A stretch of 64,000 nt of DNA from Desulfovibrio desulfuricans DSM 642 (lineage in GTDB: Bacteria > Desulfobacterota > Desulfovibrionia > Desulfovibrionales > Desulfovibrionaceae), in contig NZ_ATUZ01000016.1 of assembly GCF_000420465.1 (NCBI RefSeq), forward strand, positions 1 through 64,000, in the 5' to 3' direction. The notes under the pieces were generated by a model that was not told the DNA's origin, did not search any database, and saw nothing but the letters and a program-made list of their open reading frames with translations. The position numbers were made by a program, and so were the translations under genes. Positions 7,922 through 16,242 of the stretch are shown one piece after another. Within the stretch, counting starts at the first letter, position 1. Each line of letters begins with the position of its first letter.

Positions 7922-9022
7922 ATGACCAGAACGACCGCATCTTCTCCCTCCTCCTACCCGCAAACCCGCAGGCTGTGGCCGGTTTTTACCGGTCTTGTGG
8001 TCGTGTGGCTTGTTTCGCTGCCGCTGGCCTGTTTGCCGGGGCCAGTGCCCTTGAGCGCGCAGAGCGTGTTTCGCGCTTTGGCGGCATTGGCAGGCTTTGC
8101 GGCCACGCCCGATGATCCGGCCCTGACCGGAGTTGTGGTGAGCATCCGCCTTGCCCGGGTGTGCCTGGCCGCCCTGTGCGGCGGCGCTCTGGCTATGGCT
8201 GGGGCAGCATTGCAAGGCGTGTTGCGCAATCCGCTGGCTGATCCCTTTACTCTGGGCATTTCCGCCGGGGCTGCCTGCGGGGCCAGTATGGCTATAGCCC
8301 TTGGCGGGCCGCTGGTCGCCATGCTGGGGAGCATCCCGTGGCTGGGCGGCGTGCCGGGGCTGGTCGGGTTCAGCCATGCCGGGCTGGTGGCCCCTGCGGC
8401 CCTGATCGGCGCGCTGGCGGCACTTGGCGGCGCACTGTGGCTTGGGCGCGGCGACGGCGCATTCAGCCGGGAGAGCGTTATCCTTGCGGGCATTGCCGTG
8501 GCTGCATTTTTGGGGGCGCTGGTGGCCCTTGTGAAGGCCCTCAACGAGGAATCCGTAACCAGCATCGTGTTCTGGATCATGGGTTCCTTTCAGGGCCGGG
8601 GCTGGAGCAGTCTGCCTCTCTTGCTGGCGACCCTTGTACCGGGCTTGCTGGCAACGGCCTTTGGCTGGCGCTCCCTGGACGTGCTTGCCCTAGGCGATGA
8701 ACAGGCCGCTCAAACAGGCCTTGATGTGGGCCGCGCCCGCCTGTGGCTGCTGGCCGGGGCAAGCTGCATGACAGCTGGCTGCGTGGCCGTGGCCGGGGTG
8801 ATTGGATTTGTGGGGCTGGTGGTGCCGCACGTGTTGCGTTTGCTGCTGGGCTGGGGGCACGGCCCCTTGCTGACTGCGGCCTTTTTGGGCGGCGGGGTGC
8901 TGCTGGTCTGGGCGGATGTGCTGGCCCGTTGCGTGCTTTCCGGCGGACAGGAACTGCCCGTGGGCGTGGTCACAGCCTTGCTTGGCGGGCCGTTTTTTGC
9001 CCTGCTGGTGCGGAGGCGCTGA
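7922..9022 (+). CDS. btuC: Cobalamin ABC transporter permease BtuC (FecCD family)
   Basis: A 366-residue inner-membrane permease of the FecCD family with about ten hydrophobic helices. Motifs include RLARVCLAALCGGALAMAGA, LRNPLADPFTLGISAGA (the conserved N-P-L-A-D-P loop) and GFVGLVVPHVLRLLLGWGH, the segment that meets the ATPase. Alone, the family covers iron-siderophore, heme and vitamin B12 uptake; the upstream cobalamin riboswitch and downstream cbiL point to corrinoid. It is the first gene of the riboswitch operon and overlaps btuD by an ATGA. Confidence 0.92.
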   Translation: MTRTTASSPSSYPQTRRLWPVFTGLVVVWLVSLPLACLPGPVPLSAQSVFRALAALAGFAATPDDPALTGVVVSIRLARVCLAALCGGALAMAGAALQGVLRNPLADPFTLGISAGAACGASMAIALGGPLVAMLGSIPWLGGVPGLVGFSHAGLVAPAALIGALAALGGALWLGRGDGAFSRESVILAGIAVAAFLGALVALVKALNEESVTSIVFWIMGSFQGRGWSSLPLLLATLVPGLLATAFGWRSLDVLALGDEQAAQTGLDVGRARLWLLAGASCMTAGCVAVAGVIGFVGLVVPHVLRLLLGWGHGPLLTAAFLGGGVLLVWADVLARCVLSGGQELPVGVVTALLGGPFFALLVRRR

Positions 9023-9948
9023 TGCTGCGGCCTGACCAAGATATTCGCCATGAGGGGCGCACAGCACCGCCTGTGCTGCGTATTGCCGGGGTGCGCGCCG
9101 GATACGGCGGGCAGAGCGTGCTGCACGAGGCGGGCTTTACCCTGCACGCCGGAGAGTGCGCCGCCCTGCTTGGCCCCAATGGCAGCGGCAAAACAACGCT
9201 GCTGCGCGCCCTTTCGGGGGTGCTGATGCCGCAGGCTGGCACCATTGAGATTCAGGGGCGTCCGCTGGCGGCATTGAAGCCGCGAGAGCGCGCCCGCATG
9301 GTGGCGGTGGTGCCGCAGCGAGGGCAGTTGCCGCAGGGCCTTACCGCACGGCAGATGGTGCTGCTCGGACGTTTTGCCCATCTTTCGTGGCTTGGGGCCT
9401 ATGGGCGGGAAGACTATGCGGCGGCAGACCGGGCGCTTGAAGAAACCGGGGCCGCGCCGCTTGCACACCGCAGGCTCACCGAACTTTCGGGCGGCGAGTT
9501 GCAAAGGGTTTTGCTGGCCCGCGCCCTTGCGCAGGAAAGCCCGCTCCTGCTGCTGGACGAACTGGCCGCAGGGCTGGACTGGGCGCGCATGGTTGATCTG
9601 TTCAACCTGCTTGAACGCCGCCGCGCCGCCGGAGCCTGCGTGTTCATGGCCGTGCACGACTGCAATCTGGCTGCCCTCTACGCCACGCGCCTCATGGGGC
9701 TGCGGGACGGAAATCTGGTTTTTGACGGGCCGGTAGCAAAGGTTTTTACAGAGGAGAATCTCGGTGCGCTTTACAACATACCCATCTGCGTGTTGCCCCA
9801 CCCAAGGTGGGGGTTGCCCCAGGCCCTGCTTGCCAGCGCAAAAGGCCCGTGGAGCGGGGAAAAATCTGCTGCCCCGGCGGCCTCTGTTGATGACGTTGTG
9901 TCTGATGCTCTGTCTGGTTCTATTCCCGGCAGGAGCGCAGGCGGCTAA
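9022..9948 (+). CDS. btuD: Cobalamin ABC transporter ATPase BtuD
   Basis: This 308-residue ATPase powers the BtuC permease from the cytoplasm. It has Walker A GPNGSGKTT, Q-loop VPQRG, signature LSGGELQRVLLARAL, Walker B LLLLDELAAGLD and switch histidine in AVHDCN. The Walker B carries DEL where DEP is usual. The start is the ATG in the ATGA overlap with btuC, with GGAGG upstream. The last 45 or so residues are low in conservation because this stretch also encodes the start of btuF in another frame. Confidence 0.92.
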   Translation: MLRPDQDIRHEGRTAPPVLRIAGVRAGYGGQSVLHEAGFTLHAGECAALLGPNGSGKTTLLRALSGVLMPQAGTIEIQGRPLAALKPRERARMVAVVPQRGQLPQGLTARQMVLLGRFAHLSWLGAYGREDYAAADRALEETGAAPLAHRRLTELSGGELQRVLLARALAQESPLLLLDELAAGLDWARMVDLFNLLERRRAAGACVFMAVHDCNLAALYATRLMGLRDGNLVFDGPVAKVFTEENLGALYNIPICVLPHPRWGLPQALLASAKGPWSGEKSAAPAASVDDVVSDALSGSIPGRSAGG

Positions 9949-10786
9949 CTCTGAAAACAGCGAACGTCGTGATTCCGCCCCTATTGTCATCACGGACGAC
10001 ACGGGCGCAACAGTAACCTTTGCCCAACCTGTCAAAAGGGTGATCGCGCTGTACGGAGCGTTTAACGAGATTTTTCTGGCTCTGGGCGCTGGCGACCTGC
10101 TGGTGGCGCGCACTGCTGCGGACGGCAATCTGCCGGAGCTTGCGGCCCTGCCTGCCATTGGCACGCACATGCGTCCCAATGCCGAGCTTGTGCTGGCGCA
10201 ACAGCCGGATGTGGTTTTGCAGCTTGAAGGCCGCAGCGAAGCCCAGACACAGACCGAGAATCTGCGTTCCCTAGGCCTCAAGGTACTGACCTTTGAGGTA
10301 AATTCCTTTGAGCGGCTGTTTGAGGTGACGGAAACTTTGGGGCGGCTTGCCGGGCGCGAGGATAAAGCCCAGGCTCTTGTAAACGGCTGGAAGAGCCGTG
10401 TGCAGGCATTGCGCAGCCGCAATGCCTGCAAGCCCGTGGTCCGCGTCTTTTACGAGGTGCGTTATCCCAATCTGCTGGCGGCGGGGCGCGGCGGCATCAG
10501 CAGCGAAATACTTGCCCTTGCCGGGGGCGGAAACGTGGTGAGCGACAGCAAAAAGCTGGTGCGCTACAGCGAGGAAGCCCTGATTGCGGCAGACCCGGAT
10601 GCGTACATTATTCAGAAAGGCCCCATGAACCCTGCGCCCACGCCTCTGGCCGAGCGCGACCATTATAAGGATTTGCGCGCCCAGCGAGCTGGCCGAGTGC
10701 TCGTGGTGGACGAAGAGCGTTTTGCCCGCCCCGGCCCCCGCGCCCTGGATGCGGCGGAAGAGCTGGATAGCTGGCTGCATCGCTGA
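9764..10786 (+). CDS. btuF: Cobalamin ABC transporter periplasmic binding protein BtuF
   Basis: A periplasmic-binding-protein-2-like corrinoid receptor (TroA/BtuF fold). After the signal region the pattern is standard: ITDDTGATVTFAQPVKRVIAL, NAELVLAQQPDVVL, and EIYR-like EVRYPN. A signal peptide (LMTLCLMLCLVLFPAGAQA) ends near residue 60 when counted from the GTG at 9764, which has an excellent GAGGAG site but lies 185 bases inside btuD. Shorter starts (TTG at codon 23, or ATG at codon 43) give a more usual signal peptide but lack a clear ribosome binding site. The mature protein is secure; the start is not. Confidence 0.85.
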   Translation: MRFTTYPSACCPTQGGGCPRPCLPAQKARGAGKNLLPRRPLLMTLCLMLCLVLFPAGAQAANSENSERRDSAPIVITDDTGATVTFAQPVKRVIALYGAFNEIFLALGAGDLLVARTAADGNLPELAALPAIGTHMRPNAELVLAQQPDVVLQLEGRSEAQTQTENLRSLGLKVLTFEVNSFERLFEVTETLGRLAGREDKAQALVNGWKSRVQALRSRNACKPVVRVFYEVRYPNLLAAGRGGISSEILALAGGGNVVSDSKKLVRYSEEALIAADPDAYIIQKGPMNPAPTPLAERDHYKDLRAQRAGRVLVVDEERFARPGPRALDAAEELDSWLHR

Positions 10787-10825
10787 TCCCATAAATATTT
10801 CAGAGCATTGTAAAGAGAGAAGATA

Positions 10826-11542
10826 ATGAACGGAATTCTCTACGGCGTGGGCGTCGGCCCCGGCGCGCCTGATCTTTTGACCCTGCGGGCAGTCAGGGTG
10901 TTGGGCGAGGTGGATGTTATCCTTGCGGCAGCCTCGCCCCGCAATGATTTTTCAGCGGCGCTGGACACGGCGCGCCCGCATCTGCGGGCCGATGTGCGCG
11001 TGTTGCGGCTGGAATTTCCCATGACGCGCGATCGTTCCGTGCTGCGTGAGGCGTGGCGCGTAGCGGCCCAGACTACCAGAGATGTGCTGGAAAGCGGGCA
11101 GAGCGCCGCTTTTCTGACCATTGGCGATCCTTTGGTGTACAGCACTTTTGGCTACCTCATGCGCACCCTTGGCGAATGCGCGCCGCATTTGGCGGTGGAG
11201 GTCATTCCCGGCATCACGTCCTTTCAGGCGGCAGCTGCCCGCACCCGCACCGTTTTGTGCGAAAACGGCGAGACCTTGCGCATCATACCGGGCATCAACA
11301 GCCGGGAGAGTCTGGAAGATTCCCTGCTGCAGAGTGATACTGCTGTTATTCTCAAGGCTTATCGAAATTTGCCTGCCATTGCGGAAGCCTTGGGCGCAAC
11401 CAACAGGCTGGAGTCGTGCGTGCTGGCGAGCCATGTGGAGCAGCCTGCGGAGAAGGTCTGTCAGGGGCTTGGCGGAGCTTGTGCTGCGGGTGAAACTCCG
11501 CCCTATATGTCGTTGATTCTGAGCCGTAAGCCGCAGGCGTAG
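10826..11542 (+). CDS. cbiL: Precorrin-2/cobalt-factor II C20-methyltransferase CbiL/CobI
   Basis: A 238-residue tetrapyrrole methylase that uses SAM to methylate C20 of the early corrin ring. It opens with YGVGVGPGAPDLLTLRAV, the class signature, followed by the GDPLVYSTFGY loop and EVIPGITSFQAAAAR. These segments match CbiL more closely than other corrin methylases. The start has GAGAGAAG upstream. As the last gene of the riboswitch operon it links de novo synthesis to import. Because sulfate reducers make B12 anaerobically, the substrate is probably cobalt-factor II. Confidence 0.9.
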   Translation: MNGILYGVGVGPGAPDLLTLRAVRVLGEVDVILAAASPRNDFSAALDTARPHLRADVRVLRLEFPMTRDRSVLREAWRVAAQTTRDVLESGQSAAFLTIGDPLVYSTFGYLMRTLGECAPHLAVEVIPGITSFQAAAARTRTVLCENGETLRIIPGINSRESLEDSLLQSDTAVILKAYRNLPAIAEALGATNRLESCVLASHVEQPAEKVCQGLGGACAAGETPPYMSLILSRKPQA

Positions 11543-11645
11543 CCCTGTGGCAGTGTAAGGGTTGGAGAGGGCAAGAAAAGGCGGGAAGAGTTTGGGTGGC
11601 GTGGGTGAGCCTGTCGGGCTGATTTACGCAAACTCGACTTTTTCG

Positions 11646-11729
11646 GCCTGACTGCGTTAAAGTCCTGTTTTTGATGCTCACGTACTTGAGTACGCTGCGC
11701 TCAAAAACAGGACTTTTCCTTGTCAGTCC
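11646..11729. repeat. Long palindromic (hairpin-forming) element
   Basis: AAAGTCCTGTTTTTGA (11659-11674) is matched by its perfect reverse complement at 11701-11716. Nested inside is a second palindrome, CGTACT-TG-AGTACG. Short outer matches (CCTGAC and GTCAG) extend the fold to roughly 80 bases. It begins about 100 bases after cbiL, has no U-tract on either side, and resembles intergenic palindromic repeats more than a terminator. Confidence 0.75.
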
Positions 11730-12209
11730 AGAAAAATGCGTATTTTGCAAACTCGACCAACACCAACCATCGCCTTCGCCTTGCTCCGGCGAGTTTAAGG
11801 AAGGTTACTTCACGACCAGCTTTTGATGCTGAGTGATTTTTTTTAGCTCGTAACTCATCCGCCTGATCGGGGTTGAATGGAAATTGTCGTTATCGCATGT
11901 AACTTGTCTATGTGATACCGGTATTTGTTTACTACCGTGATTAGTCCGGGCTTGGTGGTGACTGAAACATCAGAAGCTACGGGAAAAGAGGACAAGACCA
12001 CGCCCTAAACGAACAGCTAAACCCGTGGGATTTGGCTGAAGTGGATATTGACCGAAGCGAAAGCCCCCTCTGGCATTTACGCGGCGCGGAGGGAGATCAC
12101 CTGAGCGAGCGCAGTGAGCGAGGGAAGCTCCCGCAGCTATGGCCGCGTTGCCCTCGCCACGCTAAGGAAGTTGAAAACCTGAAGGGGTGCTTCGGGGGGG
12201 GATGCAAGG

Positions 12210-12246
12210 GGGGCCGAGAAGGGGGCGTAGCCCCATAACCGGCCCC
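12210..12246. repeat. Two-tier G/C hairpin
   Basis: GGGGCCG pairs with CGGCCCC (outer stem) and GGGGC with GCCCC around a GTA loop (inner stem), separated by AGAA and ATAAC internal loops. This gives a compact, very stable fold with no adjacent coding frame. Confidence 0.55.
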
Positions 12247-12259
12247 GCCTTGCCGCGCG

Positions 12260-12298
12260 CCGCGCAGGCGTCCCCAACCCCGCCGGACGGCGGAATCC
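12260..12298 (+). repeat. Imperfect direct repeat, copy 1
   Basis: CCGCGCAGGCGTCCCCAACC followed by CCGCCGGACGGCGGAATC. The second copy is at 12353-12389 with about six differences. Confidence 0.6.
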
Positions 12299-12352
12299 CG
12301 TGCCCGAAGGGCAGAAAAAAGATAAGCTTAGTGCCTCTCGGGCGAGACTGAG

Positions 12353-12389
12353 CCGCGCAGGCGTACCAACTCCGCCGGATGATGGAATC
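12353..12389 (+). repeat. Imperfect direct repeat, copy 2
   Basis: CCGCGCAGGCGTACCAACTC followed by CGCCGGATGATGGAATC. It ends on the first base of the stop codon of the GyrI-like gene on the minus strand. Confidence 0.6.
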
Positions 12390-12835
12390 TAACGCTTGAC
12401 CGGCATAAACAGATCAAACGGCATACTCGGATTCCAGTCCGCAGGGTACAGCTCAAAGCAGGGGGCCTGCTCGTTCAGTTTCCATTCCTGCTGCCCGCCA
12501 AGCCATGTCTGGTACATGAACATGTATCCCGCACCGATGCTTTCCAGATTTGGCACAGTGCAGCGGGCGTATAAGCCGGACGGTATGGCGGTTGTTTCAA
12601 TGCCTGCCGGAATCTGTTCGTCAGCCTCAACGGCGGCCCAGTAATCAAAATCCTCGGCATTGAGCATAATGGAAACGCCGTAGCTTTCCTTGCCATAAAT
12701 TTTGGGCATTTGCGGACAGAAGTTCTGCCACAGGGCCTGGCAGTCTTCCTTGGCTTTTGCCATATTGGTACGCACTTTGATGCCCATAAGCGGCTTGGCC
12801 GGAAAATCCACAACTTTTATTTCAAATCCGTTCAT
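12389..12835 (-). CDS. Stand-alone GyrI-like / AraC-effector-binding-domain protein
   Basis: A 148-residue cytoplasmic protein made only of the GyrI-like small-molecule-binding fold. It begins FEIKVVDFPAKPLMGIKVRT and contains YGVSIM, a central IPAGIETTAIPSGLYARCTV and a C-terminal FELYPADWNPS. The last two are the hallmark strands of this family: the conserved aromatic/acidic pocket and the phi-E-phi-Y segment. Families of this type bind drugs, antagonise gyrase inhibitors or sense ligands; the ligand here is unknown. The start at 12835 follows GCAAGGAG at good spacing; a longer frame to 12970 is rejected. It diverges from an AraC regulator carrying the same kind of domain, which may reflect a shared ligand. 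Confidence 0.85.
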   Translation of the reverse strand: MNGFEIKVVDFPAKPLMGIKVRTNMAKAKEDCQALWQNFCPQMPKIYGKESYGVSIMLNAEDFDYWAAVEADEQIPAGIETTAIPSGLYARCTVPNLESIGAGYMFMYQTWLGGQQEWKLNEQAPCFELYPADWNPSMPFDLFMPVKR

Positions 12836-12960
12836 AGTTACTCCTTGCGGGGATATATTGTGTCGGGTCAGCATGTTCCTGCTGGCGAAAATTCGCTCGA
12901 CTTTTTTTGCGCTTCTGCCCACCGTGGCCCTTGGCGGCCAGAACCGAGATGGGAGAATAA

Positions 12961-13875
12961 ATGGAAACACTTACCTACCAGCAGCGTATAGGCCTTGTGC
13001 TGCGCCACATTGAGCAGCACCTTGATGACAGGCCAAACCTGGAAGAGCTGGCGCGCATAGCCTGTTTTTCGCCCTATCACTTTCACCGGATATTTTCATC
13101 CATGGTGGGCGAGAGCGTTGCGGCGTACGTGCGCCGTTTGTTGCTGGAACGCGCCGCTATGCAGCTTGGGCATTCCCCTGAATCTGTCACCCAGATAGCC
13201 CTTGGCGCGGGCTACGATAGCTTGGACGCATTTACGCGGGCTTTTCGGGCGCATCAGGGCATGCTGCCGTCTGAATACCGCCGCAGGAAGGGGCATCTGG
13301 AGGTTGCCCGCAGGCGCGATCTGGCGCGCCCTCTGTTTTATCATGAAATGACCGACCTCCCACCCATGAATGTACGTGTTGAAAAATTCGCACCGCTTTT
13401 GGTGGCTGCCGTGCGGCATACAGGGCCGTATGACGAGAGTTTTCCTGCATGGGAAAAACTGTGCGGCGCGCTGGGGGCCAACGGCCTGCTTTCTGATGCC
13501 TCAGCGGCTTACGGCGTGAGCTACGACAACCCGGACATCACCGCGCCCCAAAAGTGCCGCATGGATGCCTGCGTCAGCCTGCCGTCAGGATTGCTGGAAA
13601 CAAGTGTCGAATTGTGCCCCCTGCTACAGAATGAGGATATTTTTTTGCGGCATATTGGCGGGGAACAGGAGTATGCCGTGTTGCGCATCAGGGGGCCGTA
13701 CTCTCTGCTGCATCCGGCCTACAGGTCGCTGTTTGGCATGTGGTTCCCGCAGAGTGGACGCGAACCGTATAATGATCCGGGCTTTGAAATTTACTGGAAT
13801 TCACCGCAAACGACCCCTCCCGCAGACCTGCTGACGGAAATATGCATTCCTCTCAGACCGATTGATAAGCCCTGA
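12961..13875 (+). CDS. AraC-family regulator with C-terminal GyrI-like domain
   Basis: A 304-residue transcription regulator. The DNA-binding domain is N-terminal: two helix-turn-helix units (LEELARIACFSPYHFHRIFS and VTQIALGAGYDSLDAFTRAF) within residues 8-108. The C-terminal half (from about 135, VRVEKFAPLLVAAVRHTGPY) is a GyrI-like effector domain ending in FEIYWNSPQTTP. This is the Rob/SoxS-like plus GyrI layout, common in multidrug-responsive activators. A GGGAGA site precedes the ATG. The 125-base gap to the divergent GyrI-like gene should hold both promoters, so self- and cross-regulation is likely but not shown. Confidence 0.92.
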   Translation: METLTYQQRIGLVLRHIEQHLDDRPNLEELARIACFSPYHFHRIFSSMVGESVAAYVRRLLLERAAMQLGHSPESVTQIALGAGYDSLDAFTRAFRAHQGMLPSEYRRRKGHLEVARRRDLARPLFYHEMTDLPPMNVRVEKFAPLLVAAVRHTGPYDESFPAWEKLCGALGANGLLSDASAAYGVSYDNPDITAPQKCRMDACVSLPSGLLETSVELCPLLQNEDIFLRHIGGEQEYAVLRIRGPYSLLHPAYRSLFGMWFPQSGREPYNDPGFEIYWNSPQTTPPADLLTEICIPLRPIDKP

Positions 13876-13882
13876 TGTGCCG

Positions 13883-13904
13883 AGCATCGTGTGCACACGA
13901 TGCT
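13883..13904. promoter_or_regulatory. Perfect 22-bp palindrome
   Basis: AGCATCGTGTG is followed directly by its exact reverse complement CACACGATGCT with no loop. It lies 8 bases after the AraC-family stop codon and about 170 bases before the chemoreceptor start. No U-tract follows, so a terminator is unlikely. Loop-free symmetry with a TGTG/CACA core suggests an operator for a dimeric regulator. Confidence 0.5.
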
Positions 13905-14074
13905 GGACAATATGACAGGAATTTGGTTTGGTAGATAAACAAATGATTGTATGGTGTTATGTGAAAAACAATTTTAATTACTTTTGCTGATAGCCTAAAA
14001 TATTTAAAGACTGTGCCGATAAAGAAAATAGGACGCTAATAGTATAAAATCCCCCCTCTCCTGGAGAATCGACC

Positions 14075-15841
14075 ATGAGCCTTTTAAAAAATACACGACT
14101 GCAAACAAAGCTCATTGTGAGTTTTATCCTGTCTTCGCTGATGACCTTGGGTGTAGGCGTTTTTGCCGTTTTTGAGCTGGGTAAGGTCAATAATGCGGAC
14201 ACAATCCTTTATGAGCGCGCCACAGTCCCCATGGCGGATCTGCTGAAGCTTTCCGTGGGTTTCCAACGTATTTGCGTCAACATGGAAGGTATCGTTGGTG
14301 CATCGTCTGATGCGGAGGTTAAGCAACGTACTGCTCAGATTGAAGCACTGCGCAAAGAAATAGACGAAAGCTCAAAAGCTGTGGAAAAGACCCTGATTTC
14401 TGCCAAGGCAAAGCAGATTATTGAAGAGTACAAGGTACACCGCGCTGCGTTCAGAGGCATGACGGACAAGGTTCTCAAGTTGAAGCAGGCTGGTGATTCC
14501 GCCGGAGCCGAAGCCTATCTTGATAGTGAAGGAAACAAGCTGGCCGACCAGTATCAGAACGCAATCAACCGCCTTGTGGAGTCCAAGGAAGAGCAGGGTC
14601 ATCTGCTCGCCCAGTCCAATGACGAACTGGCTGATTTTTCCAAAAAAATGATTTTTGCGGCCATTGCCATTGGTTTTATTTTGTCTGTGGGGCAGGGCAT
14701 GTTGCTCACGCGTGAGGTTATGCGGCAGCTTGGCGAAGACCCTGGCTATCTCGCCGAAGTTGCAGGCAAGATTGCTGACGGCGATCTGGATGTGACATTC
14801 CGTCAGCAAAAGAAGCCCGGCGGCGTTTATCATGTCTTGCAGAACATGGTGGGAACCATGAAGGACAAGATCGCCGAGGCGGAGCAGAAAAGCGCTGAAG
14901 CTTCGGAGCAGGCCCACCATGCGGAAATAGCCACGCAAGAGGCTCAGGCTGCCAAGGTGCAGGCAGAGCGCGCCAAGGCCGAGGGTATGTTGCAGGCCGC
15001 GCACCAGCTTGAAAGCGTGGTTGAGGTGGTATCAACTACCACAGAGCAGCTTTCTGCGTTGATTACGCAGTCGAGCAATGGGGCAGAGGAACAGTCTCGG
15101 CGTGTTTCGGTTACGTCTTCTGCCATGGACGAAATGAACGCCACCGTGGGCGAAGTTGCGGAAAATGCCGCCAAGGCCTCTGATACCTCCGATACCGCGC
15201 GCACCAAGGCGCAGGAAGGGGCGCAGCTGGTTCGCAATGTGGTGAGCGACATTACTGCGGTGCAAAAGCAGTCGCTTGAAGTCAAGGCCGATATGGCTAC
15301 GCTCGGCAAACAGGCCGATGGCATTGGGCAGATCATGAGCGTTATTTCAGATATCGCAGATCAGACCAACCTGTTGGCCCTTAATGCCGCCATTGAGGCG
15401 GCTCGGGCTGGCGATGCCGGGCGCGGCTTTGCCGTGGTGGCTGATGAAGTGCGCAAACTGGCGGAAAAGACCATGACAGCCACGCAGGAAGTGGGCGGCG
15501 TTATTCGTGGTATTCAGGAAGGAACCCGCAAAAGCATTGACGGCGTGGACAAGTCTGTTGCCACCATTGAAAGCGCCACGCATCGGGCTTCGCTTTCTGG
15601 CGAGGCGCTTACACAGATTGTCAGCCTTGTGGAACAGGCAAGCGATCAGGTGCGCTCCATCGCCGCAGCCAGTGAGCAACAATCGGCATCCAGCGAGGAA
15701 ATCAGCCGCTCCGTGGAGCAGGTAGCAACGATTTCGGCAGAAACGGCGCAAGCCATGGGAAGGGCCAACCAGGCCATGAGCGAGATGGCCCAGCAGGCCC
15801 AGGTGCTGCGGCGGCTTATTCAGGAAATGAAGGCGGGTTAA
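14075..15841 (+). CDS. Methyl-accepting chemotaxis protein
   Basis: A 588-residue membrane chemoreceptor. It has a first membrane segment (about 13-33), a periplasmic four-helix-bundle-type sensor (about 35-188), a second membrane segment (about 190-208), a HAMP domain ([20 protein letters not shown] onward), an Ala/Glu/Gln-rich coiled coil, and the signalling hairpin ([20 protein letters not shown] then [18 protein letters not shown], about 422-465). There is no C-terminal CheR-binding pentapeptide, since it ends QEMKAG. The ligand is unknown. A CTGGAGA site precedes the ATG; a strong terminator lies 117 bases downstream, so it is monocistronic. Confidence 0.95.
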   Translation: MSLLKNTRLQTKLIVSFILSSLMTLGVGVFAVFELGKVNNADTILYERATVPMADLLKLSVGFQRICVNMEGIVGASSDAEVKQRTAQIEALRKEIDESSKAVEKTLISAKAKQIIEEYKVHRAAFRGMTDKVLKLKQAGDSAGAEAYLDSEGNKLADQYQNAINRLVESKEEQGHLLAQSNDELADFSKKMIFAAIAIGFILSVGQGMLLTREVMRQLGEDPGYLAEVAGKIADGDLDVTFRQQKKPGGVYHVLQNMVGTMKDKIAEAEQKSAEASEQAHHAEIATQEAQAAKVQAERAKAEGMLQAAHQLESVVEVVSTTTEQLSALITQSSNGAEEQSRRVSVTSSAMDEMNATVGEVAENAAKASDTSDTARTKAQEGAQLVRNVVSDITAVQKQSLEVKADMATLGKQADGIGQIMSVISDIADQTNLLALNAAIEAARAGDAGRGFAVVADEVRKLAEKTMTATQEVGGVIRGIQEGTRKSIDGVDKSVATIESATHRASLSGEALTQIVSLVEQASDQVRSIAAASEQQSASSEEISRSVEQVATISAETAQAMGRANQAMSEMAQQAQVLRRLIQEMKAG

Positions 15842-16242
15842 CGGAACGCCGTATCCAGGTTTGAGAGCAGAAAAAAGAAGAAAGCAAGGAGCGTCTGTAG
15901 GTGACAGTGGCCGCAAGATGCTTGTTTGCTGGTTATCCGCCAGTTTGGCAGCTATGGGCAAGGGGAGGATCGGGAAAGATCCTCCCCTTGCGGATTTTTA
16001 TGATTTGTTTGCGCTTGCTGCTGCATGATATCTGGCTGGTTGCTGCGTGTGCCTGCCAGATATTTTTTAAGTATTGCAGTGATGTTGCGGTCTGGTCACG
16101 TTCTTGTGCAAGTTGCCGCCGCCAGGTTTACGCGCATTGCGCCTTGCTGACGGTTGGGTTATGATTTTGCGCATCGAAAGTTTGCCTGAGGCGCAATCCT
16201 GCGCGAGGCGAGCTTTTGCGGCCATGTCTCGGAGGCTTCAAC
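15842..16242. other. Intergenic region after the chemoreceptor
   Basis: Apart from the terminator at 15958-16000 I see no gene. The remaining 240 bases before the methyltransferase should contain its promoter; they are less GC-rich than the flanking genes. Confidence 0.5.
15958..16000 (+). terminator. Rho-independent terminator of the chemoreceptor gene
   Basis: GCAAGGGGAGGATC (15958-15971) pairs perfectly with GATCCTCCCCTTGC (15978-15991), with a GGGAAA loop and a following ATTTTTA. Confidence 0.9.

Larger units (their letters stand above)
11543..12388. other. 846-base non-coding region with palindromes and repeats
   Basis: No protein gene is supported; the only open frame (12032-12238, plus) lacks a ribosome binding site and is compositionally odd. 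The region holds a large hairpin (11646-11729), a two-tier G/C hairpin (12210-12246) and a pair of 37-base imperfect direct repeats (12260-12298 and 12353-12389). The stretch from about 11820 to 12000 is less GC-rich than its flanks. Confidence 0.6.

Noticed and set aside
12032-12238. 68-codon frame in the non-coding block
   Set aside because: No ribosome binding site; the end is a G-run and hairpin rather than coding sequence.
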